A stretch of DNA of 64,000 nt from Bacteroidales bacterium (lineage in GTDB: Bacteria; Bacteroidota; Bacteroidia; Bacteroidales; UBA932), in the NCBI GenBank assembly GCA_017429475.1, contig JAFROX010000002.1, positions 1 to 64,000 on the forward strand, in the 5' to 3' direction. Below the pieces are notes generated by a model, which saw only the letters and a list, made by a program, of their open reading frames with translations, had not been told where the DNA came from and searched no databases. A program made the position numbers and the translations under genes. Position 1 is the stretch's first letter; each line of letters starts with the position of its first letter. This document shows, one piece after another, positions 8,228-18,300 of this stretch.

Positions 8228-9235
8228 ATGAAAGTGAACCACGCCATAAGACTGTTTTCTGCATTGGCCATCGGCCTGATGCTCACAGTTTCCTGCAAAC
8301 CGAAAGGCAGCGGAGAAAAGATCCTTCCCGCCATCAGTGGCAAGGCCGGTGAGATAGCTGTCGTATGCTCAAGAGGCGACTGGCAGGCCGAACCCGGCAA
8401 TGCAATCCGCGATATCATGGCCCAGGAGTGTCCCTACCTTCCCCAGGTGGAGCCGCTCTACACGCTCTTCAACGTCCCGACACAGTCGTTCAACAAAATA
8501 TTCGAGGTACACCGCAATATCATCTGGCTCAACATCGGCGACGAATATCCCGAGGCGAAGATGGTACTCAACAACGATGTATGGGCGGCTCCGCAGACAG
8601 TCGTACGCTTCGAGGCTAAAGACCAGAACGCTGTCGCAGCCCTCATCAGGGACAATGCCGAAAACCTTCTCGCCATATTCGAACAGGCCGAGCGCAACCG
8701 CATCATCGACAGTTCCCGCGAGTTCGAGGATCTCTCAATCCGCAGGCAGGTGGAGCAGTTTGCCGGCGGTTCGCCCTGCTTCCCCACCGGATACAGCATC
8801 AAGAAGATAACCTCCGACTTCATGTGGATTTCCAACGAGACCACTTTCACCAACCAGAGCATCCTGGTCTACAAATATCCGTACACCTCGCCGCAGGACC
8901 TCACGGCCAAGGCCCTTGCCGACAAGCGCAATGCCGTCACCCAGGAGAACATACCCTGCACTACCGAGAACAGCTACGTGATCATCAACCCGATGATAGA
9001 GCCCGGATACAAGAACCTGAAGTACAAGTCTCGCGAGTTCGTGGAGATGCGCGGTCTCTGGGAAGCATACAACGACTTTATGGGCGGCCCCTATGTGTCA
9101 CACTCATTCGTCAACCCCAAGACCAATGAGATCATCGTCCTCGACGCGTTTGTTTATGCTCCTAAATACCCGAAACGCAACTACTTGAGACAGGTTGAAT
9201 CCATCCTCTACTCATTCGAGTGGAATGGGGAATAA
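8228..9235 (+). CDS. DUF4837 family lipoprotein
   Basis: 335 residues. The ATG at 8228 is preferred because it leads directly into a lipoprotein signal (MKVNHAIRLFSALAIGLMLTVSC, lipobox Cys at about residue 23); an earlier start at 8207 overlaps rseP by 4 bp. The mature part matches the Bacteroidota-restricted DUF4837 family as I remember it, with segments IAVVCSRGDWQ, LFNVPTQSFNKIF and GPYVSHSFVNPKTNEIIVLDAFVYAP. Function is unknown; it is expected at the inner face of the outer membrane or in the periplasm. The position after dxr-rseP suggests envelope work. Confidence 0.82.
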   Translation: MKVNHAIRLFSALAIGLMLTVSCKPKGSGEKILPAISGKAGEIAVVCSRGDWQAEPGNAIRDIMAQECPYLPQVEPLYTLFNVPTQSFNKIFEVHRNIIWLNIGDEYPEAKMVLNNDVWAAPQTVVRFEAKDQNAVAALIRDNAENLLAIFEQAERNRIIDSSREFEDLSIRRQVEQFAGGSPCFPTGYSIKKITSDFMWISNETTFTNQSILVYKYPYTSPQDLTAKALADKRNAVTQENIPCTTENSYVIINPMIEPGYKNLKYKSREFVEMRGLWEAYNDFMGGPYVSHSFVNPKTNEIIVLDAFVYAPKYPKRNYLRQVESILYSFEWNGE

Positions 9236-9263
9236 CATTTTCTCCAACATTTTTCGCAAATAA

Positions 9264-9294
9264 TTTGTATTGGAGGAAAAAAAAATTACCTTTG
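9264..9294 (+). promoter_or_regulatory. Promoter of tRNA-Glu and rpsT
   Basis: TTTG at 9264-9267, exactly 19 bp, then TACCTTTG at 9287-9294: a perfect Bacteroidota promoter. The tRNA starts 26 bp after the -7 box. No separate promoter is visible for rpsT 24 bp past the tRNA. Confidence 0.8.
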
Positions 9295-9320
9295 CAGTCC
9301 TTTTTGAAGGAAACCGCACC

Positions 9321-9392
9321 GGTGGGTTCGTCTAACGGTTAGGACTCAAGATTTTCATTCTTGCAATAGGAGTTCGATTCTCCTACCCACTA
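9321..9392 (+). tRNA. tRNA-Glu (anticodon TTC)
   Basis: A full cloverleaf can be drawn: acceptor GGTGGGT with ACCCACT, D arm GTCT/GGAC, anticodon stem CAAGA/TCTTG with loop TTTTCAT (anticodon TTC) and a T arm with TTCGATT. The discriminator is A at 9392. The 3' CCA is not encoded. Confidence 0.97.
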
Positions 9393-9416
9393 CTTTTAAT
9401 ATTTAAAAATTTAGTA

Positions 9417-9671
9417 ATGGCAAATCACGCATCAGCAGACAAGCGTTTCCGTCAAAGCGAAACACGCAGATTGCATAACAAGTATTATGCAAGAACAACC
9501 CGGAATGCGATCAAGGCTATCCGGAACACAACAGACAAGGCTGCAGCCGAGGCTCTGGCCCCCAAGGTTTATTCAATGATTGACAAACTCGCAAAGTCAT
9601 CAGTCATTCACAAAAACAAAGCAGCGAATCTGAAAAGCGGTATCGAGCTCCACATCAGCAAACTTGCATAG
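9417..9671 (+). CDS. rpsT: 30S ribosomal protein S20
   Basis: 84-residue basic helical protein of the small subunit, binding 16S rRNA. The sequence shows the usual S20 pattern ([18 protein letters not shown]..., then [25 protein letters not shown]). Only 24 bp separate it from tRNA-Glu and no promoter fits in that gap, so tRNA and mRNA are probably cut from one transcript. A strong terminator follows. Confidence 0.97.
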   Translation: MANHASADKRFRQSETRRLHNKYYARTTRNAIKAIRNTTDKAAAEALAPKVYSMIDKLAKSSVIHKNKAANLKSGIELHISKLA

Positions 9672-9700
9672 TTTGTCGAACCGGACACTCAGATAAAGAA

Positions 9701-9735
9701 AAACTTTCCAACCTTTGGCTGGAAAGTTTTTTTTT
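9701..9735 (+). terminator. Intrinsic terminator after rpsT
   Basis: Ten-base stem AAACTTTCCA/TGGAAAGTTT (9701-9710 with 9720-9729), 9-nt loop, then a run of T to 9735. Confidence 0.92.
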
Positions 9736-9743
9736 ACGCAAAG

Positions 9744-10421
9744 ATGAAAGCAATCAAACAATGGCAGGCAGAGGAGCGTCCGAGGGAGAAGATGGCCACC
9801 AGAGGCGCCGAGGCCTTGACTAACGCAGAATTACTGGCCATCATACTTCACACCGGCGACAGCGGCCATACTGCCGTGGACCTTGCAAGGGAACTAATCG
9901 ACCTTGCTGGAGGCTCCCTGAAGGCGCTGTCGGCCCTGACTCCCGACAGGATGAGCAGCCTGAAGGGAATCGGCCCCGCCAAGGCGGTAACGATCGCCGC
10001 GGCAGTGGAGCTGGGAAAACGGATTGCACTTGACAGTTGCGAGGAGTTGCCGCCGATCTACAGTTCAAGGGCGGTTGCCGATATGATGCGCCCGCAGATA
10101 GGCAACCTTCTTCACGAAGAATGCTGGGTGCTCTACCTCAACCGGGCCAACAGGCTGATAGGGAAAGAACGCATCAGCTATGGCGGAGTCTCATCGACGG
10201 TGATGGACATCAAGATAATTGCCAAGAAAGCGGTGGAAAAACTGGCGGGGAGCATCATTCTGCTCCACAACCATCCTTCCGGCAACGTGACGCCCAGCAG
10301 CGAAGACAAACGACAGACTCTCGCCCTCCGTAAGGCCGTGTCACTCTTCGACATAGACCTTATGGACCACATTATTATCGGAAACAGCAGATATTTCAGT
10401 TTTTGTGATGCAGGGATTTGA
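9744..10421 (+). CDS. radC: RadC family JAB-domain protein
   Basis: 225 residues. Residues 1-85 hold the UPF0758 N-terminal helix-hairpin-helix region (LKGIGPAKAVTIAAAVELGKR); residues 100-225 are the JAB1/MPN-like domain with the metal motif HNHPSGNVTPSSED (His-x-His and Asp). The family is widespread; a role in DNA repair was proposed but is disputed. The start lies 8 bp after the rpsT terminator run, and I see no promoter of its own, so it may depend on readthrough. Confidence 0.92.
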   Translation: MKAIKQWQAEERPREKMATRGAEALTNAELLAIILHTGDSGHTAVDLARELIDLAGGSLKALSALTPDRMSSLKGIGPAKAVTIAAAVELGKRIALDSCEELPPIYSSRAVADMMRPQIGNLLHEECWVLYLNRANRLIGKERISYGGVSSTVMDIKIIAKKAVEKLAGSIILLHNHPSGNVTPSSEDKRQTLALRKAVSLFDIDLMDHIIIGNSRYFSFCDAGI

Positions 10422-10447
10422 TTTTGAGAAAAATGTTTCTACCTTTG
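10417..10447 (+). promoter_or_regulatory. Promoter of rpsO
   Basis: TTTG at 10417-10420, 19 bp, and TACCTTTG at 10440-10447. The -33 element lies over the radC stop codon. The leader before rpsO would be about 28 nt. Confidence 0.75.
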
Positions 10448-10481
10448 CCACCCTATTAACCAAAAACGGATTTTTTGCATT

Positions 10482-10757
10482 ATGGCAGAGTATTTATCAG
10501 CTGACAAAAAGCAAGAGATTTTCGCTAAATACGGAAAGTCTAATACTGACACCGGCTCAGCAGAGAGTCAAGTTGCTTTATTTTCCTACCGTATCGATCA
10601 CCTCACCGAGCATCTGAAGAAGAACCACAAGGATCACAACACCCAGCGTGCCCTTCTTCGTCTTGTAGGTAAGAGGCGTCGTCTCCTTGACTATCTCAAG
10701 GAAACTGACATCGAGAGATACAGAAATATTGTGAAGGAACTCAACCTTCGTAAATAA
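10482..10757 (+). CDS. rpsO: 30S ribosomal protein S15
   Basis: 91 residues, normal length. The S15 core is plain: GSAESQVALFSYRIDHLTEHL, then HKDHNTQRALLRLVGKRRRLLDYL. It binds the central junction of 16S rRNA. It lies just upstream of pnp, the same order as in E. coli, with a terminator between them. Confidence 0.98.
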   Translation: MAEYLSADKKQEIFAKYGKSNTDTGSAESQVALFSYRIDHLTEHLKKNHKDHNTQRALLRLVGKRRRLLDYLKETDIERYRNIVKELNLRK

Positions 10758-10777
10758 TCACATAGGAAATTTACTAA

Positions 10778-10809
10778 GGGGCTGCCGTTGTGTACAGCCC
10801 CTTTTTTTT
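10778..10809 (+). terminator. Intrinsic terminator between rpsO and pnp
   Basis: Stem GGGGCTG/CAGCCCC (10778-10784 with 10795-10801), 10-nt loop, followed by eight T residues. It separates rpsO from pnp, though some readthrough is likely since no clear pnp promoter is seen. Confidence 0.92.
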
Positions 10810-10834
10810 GGATATCTATTTTTTTGTTGTATTA

Positions 10835-13111
10835 ATGAACGTAATTAAGAAATTCATTCAATTGTCGGATGGCAGGACAATTGAGATCGAAACCGGCAAG
10901 CTTGCAAAACAGGCTGACGGTTCTGCTGTTGTCAAAATGGGTGGCACTATGTTGCTGGCCACCGTCACTGCTGCCAAAGAGGTAAAAGAGGGAACTGACT
11001 TCATGCCCCTCACTGTTGATTACAAAGAGAAGTATTACTCTGCCGGACGCTTCCCTGGCGGTTTTATGAAAAGGGAAGGCAAATCTTCGGATTACGAGAT
11101 CCTCATCTCACGTCTCATCGACCGTCCTATCCGTCCTCTCTGGCCGGATGACTTCCACCTCGAAGTGTTCGTGAATGTTTATCTGATCTCTGCAGAGAAG
11201 GACATCCAGCCCGACGCCCTTGCCGGCCTGGCAGCTTCCTGCGCCCTCGCATCTAGCGACCTGCCTTTCGGCGGCCCTATCTCAGAAGTAAGGGTAGCCC
11301 GCATCGGCGGTCAGTTCAAGATCAATCCGAACTTCAGCGAAATGGCTGACTGCGACCTCGACCTTATGGTTGCTGCCACAGAAGAAAATATCATGATGGT
11401 TGAAGGCGAGATGAATGAAGTGAGTGAACACGATATGCTCGAAGCCATCAAATTCGCACACGAAGAAATCAAGAAGCATTGCCGCGTACAGAAAGAACTC
11501 ATTACCGAACTCGGCAACGACACCAAGCGTGACTATCCTCACGACGTCGAGGACGAAGACCTTCGCAAGGCTGTACACGAGTTCTGCTACGACAAGTGCT
11601 ATGCCCACGCCAAATCATTCAAGGCTAAACACGAAAGGGAAGACGGTTTCGTGGCAATCAAGGAAGAATTCCTTGCCACCATTCCCGAGGAAGAGCTCGA
11701 AGAGAAGACTCCCCTGGTAGAGAGATATTACCACGCAGTTGAGAAAGAGGCTATGCGCAATATGATCCTCGACGAGGGTATCCGTCTCGACGGCCGCGTA
11801 TGCAACCAGGTACGCCCTATCTGGTGCGAAGTGGATTACCTTCCGTGCGCACACGGTTCAGCAATCTTCACCCGCGGTGAAACCCAGTCACTGGCTACCG
11901 TAACCCTCGGCACCAAGCTCGATATGAAAGAGATGGACGAAGTTCTCATCCAGGACGACCAGCAGTTTGTCCTCCACTACAACTTCCCTCCTTTCGCTAC
12001 CGGCGAAGCCAAGTCACAGCGCGGCGTCGGCCGTCGCGAAATCGGTCACGGCAACCTGGCGATGCGCGCCCTCAAGCCTGTCATCCCTATGATGCCTGAG
12101 AATCCCTACGCAGTACGCGTCGTATCTGATATCCTCGAATCCAACGGTTCTTCATCAATGGCTTCTGTCTGCGGAGGTTGCCTCGCGCTGATGGATGCAG
12201 GCGTGCAGATCCGCAAACCCGTGGCAGGCGTTGCAATGGGTCTCATCACCGACGAAATCCATCCCAACGACCGTTACGCCATCCTCACCGACATCCTCGG
12301 TGACGAAGACCACCTCGGTGATATGGACTTCAAGGTGACAGGTACCGCAGACGGTATCACCGCCACCCAGATGGACATCAAGGTCGACGGCCTTTCATAC
12401 GAGGTTCTCGAGAAAGCACTCGAGCAGGCACGTCAGGGCCGTATGCACATTATGGGCGAGATGATGAAGACCATCGACAAACCCCGTGAGGACTACAAGC
12501 CCTTCGTTCCCCGCATCAAATCGTTCGAAATTGCCAAAGAGTTCATCGGTGCAGTTATCGGCAAGGGTGGCGAGACCATCCAGAAGATCCAGGCTGAAAC
12601 CGGTGCTGTCGTCAACATCGATGAAATCGACGGCAAGGGTATCGTTGACATCGCTACCAACGACGCCGAAGCTATGCAGAAGGCTTATGACTGGATTATG
12701 GGCATCTGCGCCGTTCCCGAGGTTGGCGAGACCTACCACGGAAAGGTTACCAGCTGCGTAGAGTTCGGTGCGTTCGTCGAGATTCTCCCCGGCAAGGAAG
12801 GCCTGCTCCACATCTCAGAGATTGACTGGGGCAAGACCGAGAAAGTCGAGGACGTGCTCCACGAAGGTGACGAACTTGACGTGAAACTCATCGAGGTCGA
12901 CACCAAGACCGGCAAGCTCCGTCTGAGCCGCAAGGCACTCCTTCCGAAACCTGAAGGTTATGTAGAGCCTGTACGCAAACCCCGTCCTCAGGGACCGCGC
13001 CCCGGCGGTGACCGCAAACCTAGTGGAGAGCGTCACGGCAACAGCGAACGCAAACCCAGAGGCGAGCGCCCGCAGCACTCTCACAGAAGCGAGAAACCGG
13101 CAGAGGAATAA
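10835..13111 (+). CDS. pnp: Polyribonucleotide nucleotidyltransferase (PNPase)
   Basis: 758-residue 3'-5' phosphorolytic exoribonuclease. The ATG at 10835 ([15 protein letters not shown]) is the family start; the frame runs further upstream only into the rpsO terminator. In order: first RNase PH domain (about 1-230, with [17 protein letters not shown]), helical linker (about 240-310), second RNase PH domain (about 315-550, [23 protein letters not shown] and [16 protein letters not shown]), KH domain (about 560-620, [18 protein letters not shown]) and S1 domain (about 630-700). A basic, Arg/Pro/Gly-rich tail of about 50 residues ends the protein and may bind RNA. Confidence 0.98.
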   Translation: MNVIKKFIQLSDGRTIEIETGKLAKQADGSAVVKMGGTMLLATVTAAKEVKEGTDFMPLTVDYKEKYYSAGRFPGGFMKREGKSSDYEILISRLIDRPIRPLWPDDFHLEVFVNVYLISAEKDIQPDALAGLAASCALASSDLPFGGPISEVRVARIGGQFKINPNFSEMADCDLDLMVAATEENIMMVEGEMNEVSEHDMLEAIKFAHEEIKKHCRVQKELITELGNDTKRDYPHDVEDEDLRKAVHEFCYDKCYAHAKSFKAKHEREDGFVAIKEEFLATIPEEELEEKTPLVERYYHAVEKEAMRNMILDEGIRLDGRVCNQVRPIWCEVDYLPCAHGSAIFTRGETQSLATVTLGTKLDMKEMDEVLIQDDQQFVLHYNFPPFATGEAKSQRGVGRREIGHGNLAMRALKPVIPMMPENPYAVRVVSDILESNGSSSMASVCGGCLALMDAGVQIRKPVAGVAMGLITDEIHPNDRYAILTDILGDEDHLGDMDFKVTGTADGITATQMDIKVDGLSYEVLEKALEQARQGRMHIMGEMMKTIDKPREDYKPFVPRIKSFEIAKEFIGAVIGKGGETIQKIQAETGAVVNIDEIDGKGIVDIATNDAEAMQKAYDWIMGICAVPEVGETYHGKVTSCVEFGAFVEILPGKEGLLHISEIDWGKTEKVEDVLHEGDELDVKLIEVDTKTGKLRLSRKALLPKPEGYVEPVRKPRPQGPRPGGDRKPSGERHGNSERKPRGERPQHSHRSEKPAEE

Positions 13112-13131
13112 TCCTCCAAGCCGCTCACAAT

Positions 13132-13167
13132 AAATAACCCCGGAGGCTGACGCTTCCGGGGTTATTT
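13132..13167. terminator. Bidirectional terminator between pnp and aguA
   Basis: Thirteen-base stem AAATAACCCCGGA/TCCGGGGTTATTT (13132-13144 with 13155-13167). A/T-rich flanks on both sides allow use by convergent pnp (plus) and aguA (minus). Confidence 0.85.
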
Positions 13168-13188
13168 ATTTCTAATGGACACCTGTCT

Positions 13189-15345
13189 CTAAAGCTCAGG
13201 CATGCTCGGCAATGTATAATCGGGAAGCATGTCATATATCTCAGGTCTGGGTTGACGAGGCATCTGAGGAGCGCCCTGCGGCCTTGCACCGCCTTGAGGC
13301 ATTTGTGGTCTGCGGAACACGCCTACCTGTTGCAGTTCATCGAGAGTATGCTGTGCAGGATAGCAGTCGTCAGGAATTGGCATATTCGAGAATGTCTGGA
13401 AATACAGGATGACTGCATCTCTCCACCACATCGCATCCTTGGCCTGGCGGATGAGTTTGGTGCGGACTTCCTGGTAGCGCTGATTGTCTACGTAGGGTTC
13501 CGCCTTTTCCCATATCCTCACATAATCTTCAGCAGCCTCTATACCTTTCTGATAGGTATGACAGAGTTCATTCCAAAGTGTCTGGCCGTCTTTCATCTTA
13601 TAGTCCCACGGAACGTGGTGGAACCACAGGAGAAGATTTTCGGGGCAGGTCTCGATATTGTCATAGGTAGAAGCCAGCGGCTCGTTGTACTGGGCTGTAG
13701 CACCTGAGCCTGTAGCAACGGTGCGGTCGAAACCTACGCCGTCAGGGCCGGCTTTGTGGTAGAACTGAGGAGACCAGTCCTTGCGGTAGCTGGTTTCCCA
13801 CGGGCCGGGGCCGAAATGGGCGTTGGAAGCCATAATGTGGTGCAGTCCGAGAGGCATCTCGTAGCTGACATTGACTTCCCTTGAGCGGAGGAGCATATCC
13901 TTGACGGGTTTCACGAACTTGGGATCGCTGCTGAACGTCTGGCGGAGCCATTCGTCTGCAATCTCGTCCGAACTCAAGTCGGGGTTCCAAGCCATACGGC
14001 CGTATGCATACCAGTTGATCTGGGCCATCTGATGGCCGCACCAGTTGGCATCGTCGCCGATGTTGGTAACGCCTGAAATGGCGCTGAGCTTGTTGTCCCT
14101 GTACTTGCCTTCTGTGACGGCGGCCACTGTAGAGCCTTTGCCGAACTCATAGGTATCAGTATCAAGACATTCCTTCCAAAGGGGATGGAGATAGACCATA
14201 TGCTTCGAGTGGCCGAGGTATTCCTGGGTGATCTGCACTTCAAGCATAAGGTTGGTCTTCGGAGCCTGTCCGAAAAGGGGACTGATGGGCTCGCGGGGCT
14301 GGAAGTCGATCGGACCGTTCTTTACCTGGACAAGCACGTTGTCGCGGAACTGGCCATCGAGGGGAACGAACTCGTCGCTGGCCTGCATCGCGCGGTCTTC
14401 TGCCTGTGCGTCATAAACGAAGGCCCTCCAGAACACTACGCCGCCGTAAGGGGCTAGAGCGTCTGCAAGCATATTGGCACCGTCCGCGTGGGTACGGCCG
14501 TAATCCTGGGGACCTGACTGACCCTCGGAATTGGCTTTCACCAGATATCCTCCGAAATCGGGAATCAGGGCATATATCTCTGCCGTCTTGTCTTTCCAGA
14601 ACTGAACGACCTTCGGGTCAAGCGGGTCAGATGTGTCAAGCCCGCCGATATGCTTCGGAGCCGCAAAGTTCAAAGACAGGAACACCTTCAGGCCATAAGG
14701 GCGGAAGATGTCGGCAAGAACCTTTACTTTCTGAAGGTACTCGGGAGTCAGGATCTGCGCATTGGCGTTCACATTGTTGATGGCCGTTGCATTGATGCCG
14801 ACAGAAGCGTTTGCACGGGCATATTCCTGATATACCGGAGACACCTTGTCGGGAAGTTCATCCCAGTTCCAGAGTGACTTGCCAGCATATCCGCGTTCGA
14901 CAGAGCGGTTCAGGTTGTCCCAATGGTTGAATGCACGGTACTCATAGGCAGGGACCTCTGTGATGGTCTTGCTGCCTTTGGGGAGTGCGTCCGTCTGCTG
15001 GAGGCGGAGCAAGCCGTACACACCGTAGAGAGTTCCTATGGCAGTATTGGCCTCGACGCTCACCTTGCCGCTTGAGAAGACGAGCCTGTAGCCGTCGCGT
15101 CCGAGAGCATCGTCCTGCTTGTCAAGGACTTTGATTTCTACAGCCGCCTTGCCTTTCCAAAAGCGGTCGATTTCGTTCTGGGCGATGGCTTCCGTAGTAT
15201 AGCTGGCAGGCTTGGCATCGCTGACCTGTTCCAGATTGTGGAACCACAGGTCGTGGCCGTCCGTATCGGCAGGCTTCTCAACCTTGCAGCCTGAGACTGC
15301 AAGGATGAGTGCCGATGCTATGACGAATGTCTTGAACGAATTCAT
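13189..15345 (-). CDS. aguA: Secreted GH67 alpha-glucuronidase
   Basis: 718 residues from the ATG at 15345, which opens a lipoprotein signal (NSFKTFVIASALILAVSGC). The enzyme family removes 4-O-methyl-glucuronic acid from the ends of xylo-oligosaccharides. GH67 domains are clear: an N-terminal domain to about residue 130, then the catalytic barrel with LSLNFAAPKHIGG, YLVKANSEGQSGP (general acid Glu), KNGPIDFQPREP (Asp) and MLEVQITQEYLGH (Glu), then the C-terminal helical domain. The last 40 residues are Pro/Gln/Met-rich. The start is only 5 bp after the stop of nifJ, so it is probably cotranscribed with a central-metabolism gene, which is odd. A secreted GH67 suggests surface or periplasmic xylan use. 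Confidence 0.93.
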   Translation of the reverse strand: MNSFKTFVIASALILAVSGCKVEKPADTDGHDLWFHNLEQVSDAKPASYTTEAIAQNEIDRFWKGKAAVEIKVLDKQDDALGRDGYRLVFSSGKVSVEANTAIGTLYGVYGLLRLQQTDALPKGSKTITEVPAYEYRAFNHWDNLNRSVERGYAGKSLWNWDELPDKVSPVYQEYARANASVGINATAINNVNANAQILTPEYLQKVKVLADIFRPYGLKVFLSLNFAAPKHIGGLDTSDPLDPKVVQFWKDKTAEIYALIPDFGGYLVKANSEGQSGPQDYGRTHADGANMLADALAPYGGVVFWRAFVYDAQAEDRAMQASDEFVPLDGQFRDNVLVQVKNGPIDFQPREPISPLFGQAPKTNLMLEVQITQEYLGHSKHMVYLHPLWKECLDTDTYEFGKGSTVAAVTEGKYRDNKLSAISGVTNIGDDANWCGHQMAQINWYAYGRMAWNPDLSSDEIADEWLRQTFSSDPKFVKPVKDMLLRSREVNVSYEMPLGLHHIMASNAHFGPGPWETSYRKDWSPQFYHKAGPDGVGFDRTVATGSGATAQYNEPLASTYDNIETCPENLLLWFHHVPWDYKMKDGQTLWNELCHTYQKGIEAAEDYVRIWEKAEPYVDNQRYQEVRTKLIRQAKDAMWWRDAVILYFQTFSNMPIPDDCYPAQHTLDELQQVGVFRRPQMPQGGARPQGAPQMPRQPRPEIYDMLPDYTLPSMPEL

Positions 15346-15350
15346 AGCTG

Positions 15351-18300
15351 TTATTCTTTGCCGGCCATACGCTTGTATGTGCCGAGTCTCCATTGTGCAA
15401 ACTGCTGAGTACGGTCGAAGAGCTCCTGAGCCTGCTCAGGGAATGTCTTCTGCAGCGATGCGAAACGAACCTCACCCTTGAGGAAGTCCTGGAAGAGACT
15501 CCAGTCGGGTTCCTTGCTGTCGAGAGAGAACGGGTTCTTGCCCTGCTCCTCGAGAGCCGGGTTGTAACGGTAGAGATGCCAGTAACCGCACTCTACGGCA
15601 CGTTTCTCTTCGAGCTGGCTGTGACCCATACCGGCCTTCAGACCGTGGTTGATGCAAGGAGCATAGGCGATGATCAGTGACGGACCGTCATAAGCCTCAG
15701 CTTCCTTGATGGCATTGAGGAACTGAGCCTGTGAAGCACCCATTGCAACCTGTGCTACATATACGTAACCATAGCTGATGGCCATCATTCCGAGGTCTTT
15801 CTTGCGGACCCTCTTGCCTGAAGTCGCGAACTTGGCAACGGCGCCGGCAGGTGTAGACTTGGATGACTGTCCACCGGTATTAGAATAAACCTCGGTATCG
15901 AGCACGAGGACATTGACGTTCTTGCCTGATGCAAGCACGTGGTCGAGTCCGCCGTATCCGATGTCATAACCCCAGCCGTCACCGCCGAAGATCCACTGGC
16001 TGCGTGCAGGTATGAAGTTTTCGAGCTCGAGAAGCTGTTTGCAGGTGTCGCATCCGCATTCCTTCATCAGAGGCACGAGCTTGTCGCAAACCTCGCGGGT
16101 GCTGGCAGCGTCATTGCGGTTCTCAAGCCACTGGGAGAAGAGAGCCTTGATCTCTGAAGAGCACTTCGGGCACTCGAGACCCTTGGTCATAAGGTCGGCG
16201 ACTGTAGCGCGTACCCTGTCGGAACCGAGTCTCATACCGAGACCGAACTCGGCGTTGTCCTCGAACAGTGAGTTGTCCCAAGCCGGGCCGTGACCTGCAG
16301 CGTTGGTGCAGTAGGGAGATGCCGGGAACGATGCTCCGTAGATTGAAGAGCAACCGGTAGCGTTGGCAATCATCATATGGTCGCCGAAGAGCTGGGTGAT
16401 GGCCTTGATGTAAGGAGTCTCACCGCAGCCTGCGCAGGCGCCTGAGAACTCGAAGAGAGGCTGGCTGAACTGTGAGTTCTTGACATTCTGCATCTTGCTT
16501 GCCACAGTGTCCTTGTAGCCGACCTTTGCGTGCAGGTAGTCGAAGTTGGCCTGCTCGCCTTCCTGTGAGTCCATAGACTGCATGCTGAGAGCCTTGTTGC
16601 CTTTCATTCCAGGACATACGTCGACGCAGTTGCCGCAACCTGTACAGTCGTAAGGGCTTACCTGCATTGTGAACTTGTATTCCTTGAAGGTGGCGTTGCC
16701 CTGGACAGACTTGATGCCTGCGGGAGCAGCGGCGGCCTCTTCCTCAGTCATAAGGAACGGACGGATGGCAGCGTGAGGGCAGATGAATGCGCACTGGTTG
16801 CACTGGATACAGTTGGCGGGATCCCAGGAAGGAACTGAAACGGCGATGCCGCGCTTCTCATAAGCTGCAGTTCCGGCAGGGATTGTACCGTCCACGAGAT
16901 CCTCGGGTGCGAAGACGCTTACGGGAAGGTCGTTGCCGCACTGTGCATTGACGATGTCGGCCACGTTGCGGATCCACTCGGGAGCAAGACGGTTGAAGTT
17001 CGGGTTCACGAACTTGCCGGTAAGGTTCTTCCATTCTGCAGGAACCTCGACCTCGATGTATTCTGCACCGCGGTCAACGGCAGCGTAGTTCATCTTGACG
17101 ACGTTCTCGCCTTTCTTGCCGTATGACTTGTCGATGGCTTTCTTCATATAGCCGACTGCCTCCTCGTAGGGGATGATGCCGGTGATCTTGAAGAATGCTG
17201 ACTGGAGGATGGTGTTGGTACGGCCTCCGAGTCCGATTTCGCCGGCTATCTTGGTGGCGTTGATGATGTAGAACTTGAGTTCCTTCTGGGCGATCTCCTT
17301 CTTCACGAAGTCGGGAATCCTCTTGAAGGTCTCTTCTACGCTCCACATACTGTTAAGCAGCAGGGTGCCGCCCTTCTTGATGCCGCGAAGCACGTCGTAC
17401 TTCGACAGGTATGAAGGAACGTGGCAGGCCACGAAGTCGGGAGTGGTCACAAGGTACGGAGCCCTGATGGGGGTGTCGCCGAAACGAAGGTGGCTGCAGG
17501 TGTATCCGCCTGACTTCTTTGAGTCATAGTCGAAATAGCCCTGGCAATATTTGGGAGTGTGGTCACCGATGATCTTGATGGTGTTCTTGTTGGCGCCGAC
17601 GGTACCGTCAGAACCGAGTCCGAAGAACTTGCACTCGTAGGTGCCTGCCTTGGCAAGGGAGATTTCCTCCTTCTGGGGCAGTGACTTGAAGGTCACGTCG
17701 TCCACGATGCCGATGGTGAAATCGTTCTTGGGCTCCTTGCGCTCGAGGTTCTCGAATACAGAAACGATCTGGGCGGGAGTGGTGTCCTTTGATGAAAGAC
17801 CGTAGCGGCCGCCTACGATGGTGATGTCACTGCGTCCGTAGAGGACTGACTTGACGTCAAGCAGCAGAGGCTCGCCGTTTGAGCCGGGCTCCTTGGTGCG
17901 GTCGAGGACTGCGATGTTCTTTGCAGTCTTGGGAAGGGCGCGAAGGAAATATTTGGCTGAGAACGGACGGTAGAGATGAACGCTTACAAGACCGCATTTC
18001 TTGTTGCCTTTTGCCTGAAGGTAATCGATGGTTTCCTTGATGGTCTCGCAGACAGAACCGATGGCGATGATGATGTTCTCTGCCTTGGGATCTCCATAAT
18101 AATCGAAAGGAAGATGATAGCGGCCGGTCAGTTCGCCGATTTCACCCATATAGCGGGCTACGATGTCCGGAACGTCCTCATAATACTTGTTGGAAGCCTC
18201 GCGGGCCTGGAAATAAACGTCAGGGTTCTGTGCGGTACCGCGGGTCACGGGCTTGTTGGGATTCAGAGCCCTTGCGCGGAAACGTGCGAGGGCCTTCTCG

